From Bacillota bacterium (lineage in GTDB: Bacteria; Bacillota; Sulfobacillia; RBS10-35; JAJYVN01): a DNA stretch of 41,259 nt. Positions 17,555 through 25,733 of the stretch are shown here, one piece after another (position 1 is the stretch's first letter; each line of letters begins with the position of its first letter). The translations under genes and the position numbers were made by a program. The stretch covers positions 1 to 41,259 of the forward strand of contig JAJZMB010000186.1 in NCBI GenBank assembly GCA_021803205.1, read 5' to 3'. Below the pieces are notes generated by a model. It was not told the DNA's origin and ran no database searches. It worked only from the letters and a program-made list of their open reading frames with translations.

Positions 17555-17959
17555 GTGGGCACAGATGAACGGCGGGACGGAGAGGGGCCGCCGAGCGCGG
17601 AGTATCGGCTGGCTGATGACGTCGTCGCCGCCATCGCCGCTATTGCCGCCGGAGAGGTGGCCGGTGTGGCCGGTCTGGGCGGCGGCATCGGGCTGGGCCT
17701 GGGCGAGGTGCTGGGCAAGCGCCCGGCGGCCCGTGGGGTGCGCGCCCTGGTGGGAACGCGTGAGGCTGTGCTCGACGTATACCTCCATGTCGCCTACGGT
17801 GTGCAGATTCCCGTTGTGGCGCAGCGTGTACAGGAGAACGTCAAGCGCGCGGTGGAGTCGATGACCGGTCTTCGGGTCACAGAGGTGAACGTCCACGTCC
17901 AGGGGCTCGAGACACCGCCGTCCGCAGCGGGCCGAGGAGGGCCGCGGCCCCCGGAATGA
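17555..17959 (+). CDS. Asp23/Gls24 family envelope stress protein
   Basis: The 134-residue protein has the Asp23 core EYRLADDVVAAIAAIAAGEVAGVAGLGGG (in part), the strand-rich middle VLDVYLHVAYGVQIPVVAQRVQENVKRAVESM (in part) and the ending GLRVTEVNVHVQGL. It corresponds to YqhY, found between the acetyl-CoA carboxylase genes and nusB in B. subtilis. Asp23 proteins are anchored to the membrane by AmaP, and an amaP gene follows. The GTG start sits directly after a poly-G ribosome site. Its precise role, perhaps envelope or fatty-acid homeostasis, is unsettled. Confidence 0.9.
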   Translation: MGTDERRDGEGPPSAEYRLADDVVAAIAAIAAGEVAGVAGLGGGIGLGLGEVLGKRPAARGVRALVGTREAVLDVYLHVAYGVQIPVVAQRVQENVKRAVESMTGLRVTEVNVHVQGLETPPSAAGRGGPRPPE

Positions 17960-18002
17960 CTCGGGTCCGGCCGCGCCCTCTGGCGTCTCCGTGTCCGGTA
18001 CG

Positions 18003-18011
18003 TGTTATAAT
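18003..18011 (+). promoter_or_regulatory. extended -10 promoter upstream of amaP
   Basis: TGTTATAAT gives an extended -10 (TG, one base, TATAAT), which can act without a good -35. It lies 66 bases before the amaP ATG and could drive amaP, the DUF2273 gene and nusB-xseAB-ispA. Confidence 0.6.
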
Positions 18012-18076
18012 CGCCTGAGCAGGAACGTGCGTGCGGGGTCGGCAGCCTCCGCGCACCGGTGCTCCCGGGGGTGGCC

Positions 18077-18607
18077 ATGGGCCTGCTCGATCGGATTCTG
18101 TTGACCGTATACACGGTGGCGCTGATGGCTTTTTCAGCCGTCAGCCTTGTGGTGGCACTCGGATATCGCAGTCCCTTCGCCGCCTTCCAGGTGGCGCTGC
18201 GCGGGCAGGCGCGCTGGCTGACCGGCGGGGTGAGCCTGCTGGTGCTTGTGGCCAGCCTCCGCCTTCTGTATTCAGCGTTCGCGCGCCCACGCGCCCACGT
18301 TGTGCATGAGACGGAGCTCGGCGAGGTGCGCGTGTCGCGGGAGGCCGTCGCCAACCTGATGCAGCGCGTCGCCAAACAGGTGCGCGGGATCCGCGACGTT
18401 CGGCCGGACGTCGCCATCGGGCCGGACGGCATCGATGCGCGTCTGCGCCTGTGGGTCAGTCCCGACGTGAACATCCCGGCACTGGCGGCGCAGGTGCAGG
18501 ACGAACTGCGGCGGGCCGTCCGAGAGGTTGTGGGGGTAGAACTCTCCGTCCTTTCGCTGCGCGTCGAGAACATCGGCACGGATGTGCGGCGCGGCCGTCT
18601 GGAATAG
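18077..18607 (+). CDS. amaP: alkaline shock response membrane anchor protein AmaP
   Basis: The 176-residue protein has two N-terminal membrane helices (ILLTVYTVALMAFSAVSLVVAL and ARWLTGGVSLLVLVASLRLLY, each in part). A cytoplasmic Asp23-like domain follows, with VRVSREAVANLMQRVAKQVRGI and ALAAQVQDELRRAVREVVGVE (in part). This is the architecture of AmaP, which tethers Asp23 to the membrane. ATG 18077 has GGGGGTG four bases upstream. It is followed by the DUF2273 gene, a common partner. Confidence 0.88.
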   Translation: MGLLDRILLTVYTVALMAFSAVSLVVALGYRSPFAAFQVALRGQARWLTGGVSLLVLVASLRLLYSAFARPRAHVVHETELGEVRVSREAVANLMQRVAKQVRGIRDVRPDVAIGPDGIDARLRLWVSPDVNIPALAAQVQDELRRAVREVVGVELSVLSLRVENIGTDVRRGRLE

Positions 18608-18685
18608 GATTCGGGGTCGTCCACCGGCCGGCGGGGGTGCACTTGGGGGCCCGCGTGGGCGTCCCACCGGCGAGGAGGGGATACG

Positions 18686-18913
18686 GTGTCCGCCGAAGAG
18701 GGGCGCCGCTGGCTCCTGCGCCATCGGGGCCGGATAGCGGGCTCCGTGCTCGGCTTGCTGATCGCGCTGGCGATCAAGGAGTGGGGTATCCTGTGGACGC
18801 TCTTCATCGGATTGGCGGTCCTGATCGGCTACGTCGTCGGACGCTACGTGGACGGAGATCAGGAGGGAATCGGCGAGTGGATCGATCGGCTGCTGCCTCC
18901 GGGACGCCGTTAG
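18686..18913 (+). CDS. DUF2273 family small membrane protein
   Basis: This 75-residue protein has one long or two short hydrophobic segments (IAGSVLGLLIALAIKEWGIL and TLFIGLAVLIGYVVGRYVDG) and a charged C-terminus ending WIDRLLPPGRR. The pattern GxLLGLxxGLxxxxxGxxxT...YxxGRxxD is typical of DUF2273, usually found with asp23 and amaP. The GTG start is preceded by GAGGAGGGGA. Function is unknown; a structural role in the Asp23-AmaP membrane complex is inferred from context. Confidence 0.88.
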   Translation: MSAEEGRRWLLRHRGRIAGSVLGLLIALAIKEWGILWTLFIGLAVLIGYVVGRYVDGDQEGIGEWIDRLLPPGRR

Positions 18914-18950
18914 CCGCATCCGAACCCGGAAGTGCGCGGCGCGTGCTCGT

Positions 18951-19358
18951 ATGAATAGACGTTTGGCGCGGGAATTGGCGATGCAGGCGCTGTTCGCCCG
19001 CGACATCGGGCAGGGCCGGCCGCAGGACCTGCTGGTCTATCTCTGCGCAGACGGGGATGTGGAGCCCGAGGTGCGGGATCGGGCCGGCAAGCTGGTGGAC
19101 GGGGTGCTGGCCCACCTGGCGGAGGTCGACCGCTGCATCGCGGCCTATGCGCGCGACTGGACCCTGCCGCGCCTCGCCGCGGTGGACCGCAACGTCTTGC
19201 GGATCGCCGTCTTCGAACTGGAGCATTGCCCGGAGGTACCGCCGGGCGTCGCCATCAACGAGGCGGTTGAAGTCGCCAAAACCTTTGGCGGTGAGGAATC
19301 GGGGGGGTTCGTCAACGGGTTGCTGCGGCAGTTGGTCAGAGACCGGAGCCGGGTCTGA
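18951..19358 (+). CDS. nusB: transcription antitermination factor NusB
   Basis: NusB binds boxA RNA with NusE (S10) during rRNA antitermination. The 135-residue all-helical protein starts MNRRLARELAMQALFARDI. It contains RDWTLPRLAAVDRNVLRIAVFEL and PPGVAINEAVEVAKTFGGEESGGFVNGLL (each in part), the strongest family signatures. The position between the asp23-amaP-DUF2273 genes and xseA matches Bacillota, except that folD is missing between nusB and xseA. Confidence 0.96.
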   Translation: MNRRLARELAMQALFARDIGQGRPQDLLVYLCADGDVEPEVRDRAGKLVDGVLAHLAEVDRCIAAYARDWTLPRLAAVDRNVLRIAVFELEHCPEVPPGVAINEAVEVAKTFGGEESGGFVNGLLRQLVRDRSRV

Positions 19359-19492
19359 CCGGCCACCAGGCCGCCTCTGCAGGGATGCCGGCCAGCGCAG
19401 GGAACCTGTCTGCCCGCCCCGACCACGGGTACGGCCGTGGACGCCCCGCGTTCTGCACAGTCATTCCGTGCCGGAAATGAGGATCTCGGACC

Positions 19493-20743
19493 ATGCCGCT
19501 CCTGCGCCCGCTGCGCGCGGCCTCCGGCCCGGAAGCGGCCCTGACGGTCACCCAGGTCACCGCGGTGGTGAAGGGCCTCATCGAGGGCGACGCCGGCCTG
19601 AAGGATGTCTGGGTGACCGGCGAGGTCAGCAACTTCAAGCACCATACCTCAGGGCACATGTACTTCACCCTCAAGGATGAAACGGCCGTATTGCGTTGTG
19701 TGATATTTCGTTCACAGGCGCAGGCGCTCCGCTTCCGGCCGCAGAACGGCCTGCGTGTTCTGCTCCGGGGACGCATCGGGGTGTTCGAACGCGATGGCGC
19801 CTACCAGTGCTATGGTCAGGACATGACTCCGGCGGGGCTCGGTAGCCTGCATCTGGCGTTCGAGCAACTCCGCGACCGGCTGGCGGCCGAAGGCCTGTTC
19901 TCCGAAGCCCTGAAGCGTCCTCTGCCGCGGTTGCCGCGCCGGGTCGCCCTGATTACATCCCCCACAGGTGCCGCCCTGCGCGACATGCTGCGCATCGCGG
20001 GCCGGCGCTGCCCGGCGGTGGGCCTGGTGTTGATCCCAGCCTTGGTCCAGGGACCGGACGCCCCGGCGGCGATTGTTCGGGCGTTGGACCTGGCCTCCGG
20101 CGTCGGGGCCGACGTAGTCGTCCTCGCCCGTGGCGGCGGCTCGCTGGAAGAACTCTGGGCGTTCAACGACGAGGTGGTGGCGCGAGCGATTCGTGCCTGC
20201 CCCCTGCCCGTCGTCTCCGGAGTGGGGCACGAAACCGATTTCACCATCGCCGACTTTGCGGCCGATCGCCGGGCACCGACGCCGTCCGCGGCCGCAGAGC
20301 TTGTGGTGCCAGACCGGGAGGCGCTGCAGGCGGCGGTGCGTGCCCTGGCGGCGGCTGCGGAGATGGCCGTTGCCGGGTGCCTGCGGCACCTGCGCCAGCG
20401 GCTCACCGCCGCCGCTCGTGGGCCCCTCAGCCGGCCGGAGGCGGCTTTCCGCGCATCACGGCTGCGCCTGGACCACGCCGCCGGTCGCCTGCACACGGCC
20501 GGCCACGCGCGTGGGCAGAAGGCACGCGCGGACTGGCGGTCTGCCGCCGGGCGGCTGCACGCCCTGTCACCGCTCGGGGTGCTGGGACGCGGATTTTCAG
20601 TCTGCCGCCTGCGAGGAGGGAAATTGGTGCGCCGCCCGGTAGACGCCCCGCTGGGCGCCGTCGTGGAGGTGCTGTTGCAGTCGGGACGATTGGATGCCCA
20701 GGTCACCGGACACGGTCCGGGCATCGAGGACCAGACGCCGTGA
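19493..20743 (+). CDS. xseA: exodeoxyribonuclease VII large subunit
   Basis: XseA with XseB degrades single-stranded DNA in repair and processing. The 416-residue protein has an N-terminal OB-fold (VTGEVSNFKHHTSGHMYFTL, GRIGVFERDGAYQCY) and a catalytic core. The core includes PRRVALITSPTGAALRDML, VLARGGGSLEELWAFNDE and PVVSGVGHETDFTIADFAAD. A helical region and the C-terminal LSPLGVLGRGFSV complete it. The ATG start has a GAGG site upstream. It is followed after 52 bases by xseB. Confidence 0.96.
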   Translation: MPLLRPLRAASGPEAALTVTQVTAVVKGLIEGDAGLKDVWVTGEVSNFKHHTSGHMYFTLKDETAVLRCVIFRSQAQALRFRPQNGLRVLLRGRIGVFERDGAYQCYGQDMTPAGLGSLHLAFEQLRDRLAAEGLFSEALKRPLPRLPRRVALITSPTGAALRDMLRIAGRRCPAVGLVLIPALVQGPDAPAAIVRALDLASGVGADVVVLARGGGSLEELWAFNDEVVARAIRACPLPVVSGVGHETDFTIADFAADRRAPTPSAAAELVVPDREALQAAVRALAAAAEMAVAGCLRHLRQRLTAAARGPLSRPEAAFRASRLRLDHAAGRLHTAGHARGQKARADWRSAAGRLHALSPLGVLGRGFSVCRLRGGKLVRRPVDAPLGAVVEVLLQSGRLDAQVTGHGPGIEDQTP

Positions 20744-20795
20744 GGGTTGTGCCGCGGGCCTGCGCACGGACGCGGCAGGCAGGGGAGGGTGGCGC

Positions 20796-21131
20796 GTGGG
20801 TGAACGACGTTCTCCGGAGCCGCTGGGGCTTCTGCCGGCGGAGCGCGTGGGGGCGGGGCAGGGCGCTGGGACCGGCGGCGGGGCAGACGCCGGGGACACG
20901 GCGGCGGAGGTGCCGTTCGAGGAGGCCATCGCCGAGTTGGAGGGCATAGTGCGCCAACTTGAATCCGGCGACCTCGGCCTGGAGCACGCGTTGCGGCTTT
21001 ACGAGCGCGGGGTCGCGCTGGTGAGGCTCTGCGGTGCCCAACTGGACCGGGCTGAAGAGCGTTTGCAGGTCCTGTCGCTGGATGCCCAGGGCAAGCCAGT
21101 ACTCCAACCCCTGGAGGAATCTGGTGCGTGA
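20796..21131 (+). CDS. xseB: exodeoxyribonuclease VII small subunit
   Basis: The conserved XseB helices occupy the C-terminal two-thirds: FEEAIAELEGIVRQLESGDL, then LEHALRLYERGVALVRLC and LDRAEERLQVLS. The GTG start with GGGAGGGTG just upstream gives 111 residues, including a ~35-residue Gly/Ala-rich N-terminal extension not usual in the family (~75-80 residues). No alternative canonical start lies closer to the core. The stop overlaps the ispA start (GTGA). Confidence 0.92.
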   Translation: MGERRSPEPLGLLPAERVGAGQGAGTGGGADAGDTAAEVPFEEAIAELEGIVRQLESGDLGLEHALRLYERGVALVRLCGAQLDRAEERLQVLSLDAQGKPVLQPLEESGA

Positions 21132-22015
21132 AAGCGGTTGCCTATCTCGAACACGTCGGCCGGGTGGTCGAGCCGGTGCTCGACGGGTTGCTGGCGGACA
21201 CGGCGGTGCCGGAGGAACTGCGTCTCGCGATGCGCTACAGCGTGCTTGGCGGGGGCAAGCGCCTCCGCCCGGCCCTGTGCCTGGCGGCGGCGCAGGCCTG
21301 CGGCGTTTCCGATGCGGTCCCGCGGCTCCTCCCGGCGGCTGCCGCCCTTGAACTGCTGCATACGTATTCTCTGATCCATGATGACCTGCCGGCCATGGAC
21401 GACGGCGCGTTGCGGCGCGGCAAACCTGCCTGCCACCGGGCCTTCGGCGTCGCGACCGCGCTCCTGGCGGGCGACGCCCTGCAGGCACTGGCGTTCGAGG
21501 TCCTTGCCCGCCCGCTCCCCGGGGTCGCGGCGGCGGCCCAGCTGCCCGCGCTGGCGGCTCTGGCGGAGGCCGCGGGTCCCACCGGCATGTGCGGCGGACA
21601 GGTCCTGGACCTGTCCGCCGAGCGGAGTCCGCCCGCCGATAGCGAGCTCTGGCGCCTGCAGTCGATGAAGACGGGGGCGCTGATCGTTGCCGCGGTCCGT
21701 ATCGGGGGTCACCTGGCCGGGGCGCCGGTGCAGACCCTGAACGCCCTTGCCGCGTACGGCGCGCATCTTGGTCGCGCCTTTCAGATTGCCGACGACGTGC
21801 TTGACGTCATCGGGACCGGGGGGACGCTGGGCAAGGACACCGGCGGCGATATGGCCGGAGGCAAGCCGACGGTTGCCTCGCGCTACGGGGTGGAGGCCGC
21901 GCAGCGCATGGCGCTGGACGCCGCCGCGTCCGCCGCGGCCGCACTCGCGGCGCTTGGCGCCGGGGCCGCGCTGCTGAAGGAGTTGGCCCGGTTCTGCGCC
22001 GCCCGTGACCGTTAG
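21128..22015 (+). CDS. ispA: polyprenyl diphosphate synthase (farnesyl/geranylgeranyl type)
   Basis: This enzyme condenses isopentenyl diphosphate with allylic diphosphates to make C15 or C20 precursors for quinones and lipid carriers. The 295-residue protein has GGGKRLRPAL, the first aspartate-rich motif HDDLPAMDDG, the GDALQALAFE region, KTGALI, and the second aspartate motif QIADDVLDV followed by GKDTGGDMAGGKPT. The insertion in the first motif (DDLPAMDD) is typical of bacterial IspA. The GTG start overlaps xseB by four bases. The last gene before the OLE RNA region; dxs, another isoprenoid gene, lies just beyond it. Confidence 0.95.
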   Translation: MKAVAYLEHVGRVVEPVLDGLLADTAVPEELRLAMRYSVLGGGKRLRPALCLAAAQACGVSDAVPRLLPAAAALELLHTYSLIHDDLPAMDDGALRRGKPACHRAFGVATALLAGDALQALAFEVLARPLPGVAAAAQLPALAALAEAAGPTGMCGGQVLDLSAERSPPADSELWRLQSMKTGALIVAAVRIGGHLAGAPVQTLNALAAYGAHLGRAFQIADDVLDVIGTGGTLGKDTGGDMAGGKPTVASRYGVEAAQRMALDAAASAAAALAALGAGAALLKELARFCAARDR

Positions 22016-22152
22016 GGGATGCCACGCCGGCGCGGGCGCAGACCCTGATGCCGCCGTCTGTTCGGTTGATGGTGTCCAGGGGGATGGACGCGGTCCCCGG
22101 TCCCGGTGCTGCTTGGTCCGGCGCGGGCGTGGCACTGCGCCGGGCGGTGAAA

Positions 22153-22161
22153 TGATATACT
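22153..22161 (+). promoter_or_regulatory. extended -10 promoter upstream of the OLE RNA region
   Basis: TGATATACT (TG, one base, TATACT) lies 138 bases after ispA, with no good -35. Transcription would begin near 22168, at the left end of the large non-coding region. Confidence 0.5.
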
Positions 22162-22167
22162 TCCGCT

Positions 22168-23050
22168 GTGGAGGCGGCGCACGGAGGGTGCGGGTGGCGC
22201 AGTATCCTAGTCGGCCGCGGCGCGTGCGAATGCGGGCCCAAAAATCCGCGAAGGGCACAGCGATGAAGTTCCTGGTGGCGGCTTCCGGCGCCCATCTGGG
22301 GGTTGCTGCTGGGAGTTAAGGGGATGGGGCGAGCCGCAACGGCATGCGGGCGTGGACCCTGTCCCCGCGGAGGCCCGAGGTTCCGGCCCGCCCGATGGAA
22401 CGGCTGGATCCCGGGGTATGAACCTGCATGTGGGGAATCTGCGTGCAGTGTAGCCTGCCTTGAAGTGGCGGGAGGGGATGCGGCGAACCGCCCTGCCGGT
22501 CCGGCACCCGCCGGATGTCGGTCGGGGACGGGAAGGTGTCAGCTGCTCAGGGGCCCCTGGCGGAGGGCACCGTCCGCGGAAATCCCCGCTGCAAAAGAGG
22601 CTAGTGCGTGCCCGCGAATCGTCGGGGAAACCCCCTAGGCTGTCCGTGTTTCGGGATGCGGCGGGGGTTGCGGTGCGTTCTCAGTGGTCATCCAGCACTG
22701 CCGCGCACGGTCCGTGCCCGCCCATGCGGGTGGGGACGGACACGGCGCAGGGCGACCGGGCAGAGCCCCCGTAAAGGGGAACCGCCGTGCCGGCGACGGT
22801 GCGGTGGGGGCGCGGGAAATCCGGCTGGACCTAAGGCGCAAGATTGACCCGCCGTATCGCCACCTGCCTGCCCCGCCCGTGCATCGCTCCACGACTTGCG
22901 GCATCCCGCCAAGCCCGCTGGCGGCCATCGTTTGCGGCGACGTCGGGGTATCGGGGATGCATTATCGGCAGTGGTGCGCAGCAGTCGCGCGGCCTCGGGC
23001 CGGAGCTTGGCGGGGTCCGCCCCGCCTGAGCATGATGGAGGCCGGTCCAC
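22168..23050 (+). ncRNA. OLE RNA (ornate large extremophilic RNA) locus
   Basis: A ~1.05-kb gap between ispA and dxs contains no convincing gene but many stable local hairpins. Examples are GTCCGT..CCCGC/GCGGG..ACGGAC (22710-22741), ACCGC-CGT..ACG-GCGGT (about 22781-22815) and GGCGGGG-TCCG-CCCCGCC (23009-23026, UNCG-type loop). Unpaired A-rich connectors such as CCCAAAAATCC and GCAAAAGAGG are also present. OLE RNA is known from extremophilic and anaerobic Bacillota, where it lies between ispA and oapA-dxs. The same neighbours are seen here, including a small membrane protein resembling OapA. Known examples are ~600 nt; here the region is longer. Ends are approximate: left from the promoter, right before the oapA ribosome site. 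Confidence 0.72.
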
Positions 23051-23067
23051 GTGCGGTGGGAGGATAC

Positions 23068-23652
23068 TTGAGGTTGCCTTCGCGCCGCAAAGGGGCCGGC
23101 CGCCACGGCCGCCGGGGTGCCGCGTTCGCCGGACTGGCCCTGCTGGTGGCCGTGCTGGTGACGGTTCCCGCCGAGTCGACATTCGGACAACCCGGCCTTA
23201 CGGCCACGATGGTGCTGGTTGTGGGGCTCGTTGTCATTGGCGCGGCGGGCGACATGCTATCGATCGCCGTCGCGGCGGCGGACGAGCCGGCGTTGCACTC
23301 GATGGCGGCCCGGCGCCGGCCGGGGGCCAAGACCGCCCTGGTCCTGAAGCGCCACGCGGACCGGGTGGCGAGCATCGCCGGGGATATCATCGGCGACGTT
23401 GCCGGTACCGTCAGCGGTGCGGCGGGTGCCGGTTGGGCGGTCGCGGCGGCTCATGCCCACGGTTGGCGGCCGACCGAGTCGGCGGCGCTTGCCGTGGCCG
23501 TGGTCGCGGCGCTCACGGTCGGCGCTAAGGGTACGATGAAGGGTGTTGCGCTGGAGCACGCGAATCGGGTTGTCTATGCGGCGGGATTCGTGGGCTATTT
23601 CCTTGCCTCACCCTTCTCGACATGGGCGGCGCGGCGCCGGAGGGTCCGATGA
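23068..23652 (+). CDS. oapA: OLE-associated membrane protein OapA-like (DUF21-like)
   Basis: The ~194-residue protein has a basic N-terminus and four likely membrane segments: FAGLALLVAVLVTVP, ATMVLVVGLVVIGAAGDM, AGAAGAGWAVAAA and ALAVAVVAALTVGA. Between the second and third is a charged stretch (HSMAARRRPGAKTALVLKRHADRVASI, in part) resembling the DUF21 region of CNNM/CorC-type proteins, without CBS domains. OapA binds OLE RNA and places it at the membrane in Halalkalibacterium halodurans. The call rests on topology and on position between the RNA and dxs. The start is uncertain: TTG 23068 and TTG 23074 follow GGGAGGA; ATG 23032 has no site. Confidence 0.75.
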   Translation: MRLPSRRKGAGRHGRRGAAFAGLALLVAVLVTVPAESTFGQPGLTATMVLVVGLVVIGAAGDMLSIAVAAADEPALHSMAARRRPGAKTALVLKRHADRVASIAGDIIGDVAGTVSGAAGAGWAVAAAHAHGWRPTESAALAVAVVAALTVGAKGTMKGVALEHANRVVYAAGFVGYFLASPFSTWAARRRRVR

Positions 23653-23797
23653 ATTGCGGCGCGAGGCCCGGGCGGCGGCTCCGCCAGCCGGGCGCCGGGA
23701 CGACATCGGGGCGCAGCACGGGCCACCGTGGTCTGGCCGGAGGCCCGGCGGGGTCCCGCGGTGCAGAGTGTCAGCGACAGAAGGTGGGCGGACCACC

Positions 23798-25717
23798 GTG
23801 AAGTGGTTGCCTCAGGTGACCGGACCCCAGGATCTTCAGGGGCTGTCTGTGGACGCCCTGAGGGAGATCGCTGCCGAGATCCGGGAGACCATTGTGGAGA
23901 CGGTGGCGAAAAACGGTGGACACCTCGGGGCAAGCCTGGGGACCGTGGAACTCACGCTTGCCCTGCACTCGGTCTTCCGCAGCCCGGAGGACCGCATCGT
24001 GTGGGACACCGGGCATCAGGCGTACGGGCACAAGCTGGTGACCGGGCGCTTTCGCGAGTTCGGGAGCCTCCGTCAACCGGGCGGCCTCTCCGGCTTCCTG
24101 AAACGCAGGGAGAGCCCGCACGACCAGTGGGAGGCCGGGCACGCGGGCACGTCGCTGTCGGCCGCACTGGGCATGGCCACCGCGCGCGACCTGCGCGGCG
24201 AGCAGTACGCGGTGGCCGCCGTCATCGGCGACGGCGCCCTGACCGCCGGACTGGCCCTGGAGGCCCTGAACAACATCGGGCAGAGCCACACGCGGCTGAT
24301 CGTGGTGCTCAATGACAACGGGATGTCCATCTCGCGCAACGTGGGAGCGCTCCCCTCCTACCTGGCGCGCCTGAGGACCGAACCGGCCTACCTGCGCTTC
24401 CGCGAGGATTTGAATTGGATCCTGCAGCGCGTGCCGCTCATCGGTCCCGCAATGGCGCGCACCGTGGGGCGCGTCAAAGACGGACTCAAGCAACTCGTCC
24501 TGCCGGGGATGCTCTTCGAGGAACTGGGTCTGATCTACCTGGGCCCGATAGACGGCCACAACCTTTCGGCCATGCAGGAGGTCCTGCAGAAGGCCGCACA
24601 GATGGACCGACCCGTCCTCTGCCATGTGGTGACCGTCAAGGGCAAGGGCTATGCTCCCACCGAGGAGAAGCCGGAGGCGTCCCACTCCTTCGGGGGGACG
24701 TTTGATCCCAAGACCGGCCGGGTGCACAAGAAGGCCGATGGCAAACCGACATACACGGGCGTGTTCGCGGATGCCCTGATCGCCGCAGCCGCCGCAGACC
24801 CCACCGTGGTGGCCATCACCGCCGCCATGGGGAGCGGGACAGGGATCGATCGCTTCGCCGAACGGTTCCCACAGCGGGCCTTCGACGTGGCCCTCGCCGA
24901 GCAGCACGCGGTCACCTTCGCCGCCGGTCTCTGCGCCTCGGGCCTGCGGCCCGTCGTGGCCATCTATTCCACCTTTCTGCAGCGGGCCTATGACGAGATC
25001 GTCCACGACGTGGCGCATCAGAACCTCCCGGTGGTCTTCGCCCTGGACCGCGCCGGCATCGTCGGCGACGACGGGGCCACGCACCAGGGGGCCTTCGACA
25101 TCGCCTACCTGCGGCACATCCCCGGGATGGGCATCCTGGTCCCCAGGGACGAGGCGGAACTCGCGCGGGCTGTGGTCACGGCCCTCGCCCGCCGGGACGG
25201 ACCGACCGCCTTTCGCTACGTGCGCGGTGAGGGTGTCGGAGTCCAGATCCCGGAGCATCCGGAGCCCATCCCCTGGGGCCGCGGAGAGGTGCTGGCCGAG
25301 CAGGGGCGGGACTGCCTGATCCTGGCGATCGGTCCTCAGTGCCAGGAGGCGCTACGGGCAGCCGCGATCCTCGCGGAGGAAGGGATCGGCGTCACGGTGG
25401 TGGACGCCCGCTTCGTCAAGCCGCTGGACACCGAACTCATCGTCGGGCTGGCCTCGGCCTGCGGTGCGGTGGTCACCGTCGAGGAGCACGCCATCCAGGG
25501 CGGCTTCGGCAGTGCCGTGCTGGAGGCGCTCTCGGCGGCGAGGGTGTGCACCCGCACGTGCATCCTGGGACTGCCGGATACCTTCATCGACCACGGGAAC
25601 CGCCGACAGATTCTCGCGGATCTGGGTTTGGACGCCGCCGGCATCGCCGCTGCCGTCCGGCAGTCCCTTGCCGCGGCGGCCGATGAGGGCCGTCCGTCGC
25701 TGCGACACGGATTTTGA
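23798..25717 (+). CDS. dxs: 1-deoxy-D-xylulose-5-phosphate synthase
   Basis: Dxs joins pyruvate and glyceraldehyde-3-phosphate with thiamine diphosphate, the first step of the MEP isoprenoid pathway. The 639-residue protein carries NGGHLGASLGTVELTLALH, DTGHQAYGHKLVTGR, the cofactor motif GDGALTAGLALEALNN, LNDNGMSIS, LAEQHAVTFAAGL, DRAGIVGDDGATHQGAFD and a C-terminal transketolase domain with TVEEHAIQGGFGSAV. The length is standard. The GTG start follows AAGGTGG with about ten bases spacing; upstream in-frame codons add residues not found in the family. Confidence 0.97.
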   Translation: MKWLPQVTGPQDLQGLSVDALREIAAEIRETIVETVAKNGGHLGASLGTVELTLALHSVFRSPEDRIVWDTGHQAYGHKLVTGRFREFGSLRQPGGLSGFLKRRESPHDQWEAGHAGTSLSAALGMATARDLRGEQYAVAAVIGDGALTAGLALEALNNIGQSHTRLIVVLNDNGMSISRNVGALPSYLARLRTEPAYLRFREDLNWILQRVPLIGPAMARTVGRVKDGLKQLVLPGMLFEELGLIYLGPIDGHNLSAMQEVLQKAAQMDRPVLCHVVTVKGKGYAPTEEKPEASHSFGGTFDPKTGRVHKKADGKPTYTGVFADALIAAAAADPTVVAITAAMGSGTGIDRFAERFPQRAFDVALAEQHAVTFAAGLCASGLRPVVAIYSTFLQRAYDEIVHDVAHQNLPVVFALDRAGIVGDDGATHQGAFDIAYLRHIPGMGILVPRDEAELARAVVTALARRDGPTAFRYVRGEGVGVQIPEHPEPIPWGRGEVLAEQGRDCLILAIGPQCQEALRAAAILAEEGIGVTVVDARFVKPLDTELIVGLASACGAVVTVEEHAIQGGFGSAVLEALSAARVCTRTCILGLPDTFIDHGNRRQILADLGLDAAGIAAAVRQSLAAAADEGRPSLRHGF

Positions 25718-25733
25718 AATGCGGGAGGCAGGG

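Noticed and set aside
22460..22850. Short plus-strand frames inside the ispA-oapA gap
   Set aside because: No ribosome sites, no domains, Arg/Gly-rich translations; the region looks structured and non-coding.
22770..22860. Possible cobalamin riboswitch (GGGGAACCGCCGTG)
   Set aside because: The expected B12 box and the CCCGCNACTGT core are absent, and the downstream gene is not a B12 gene.
22168..23050. RNase P RNA or tmRNA
   Set aside because: The conserved RNase P P4 segments and the tmRNA ends were not found; gene context points to OLE.
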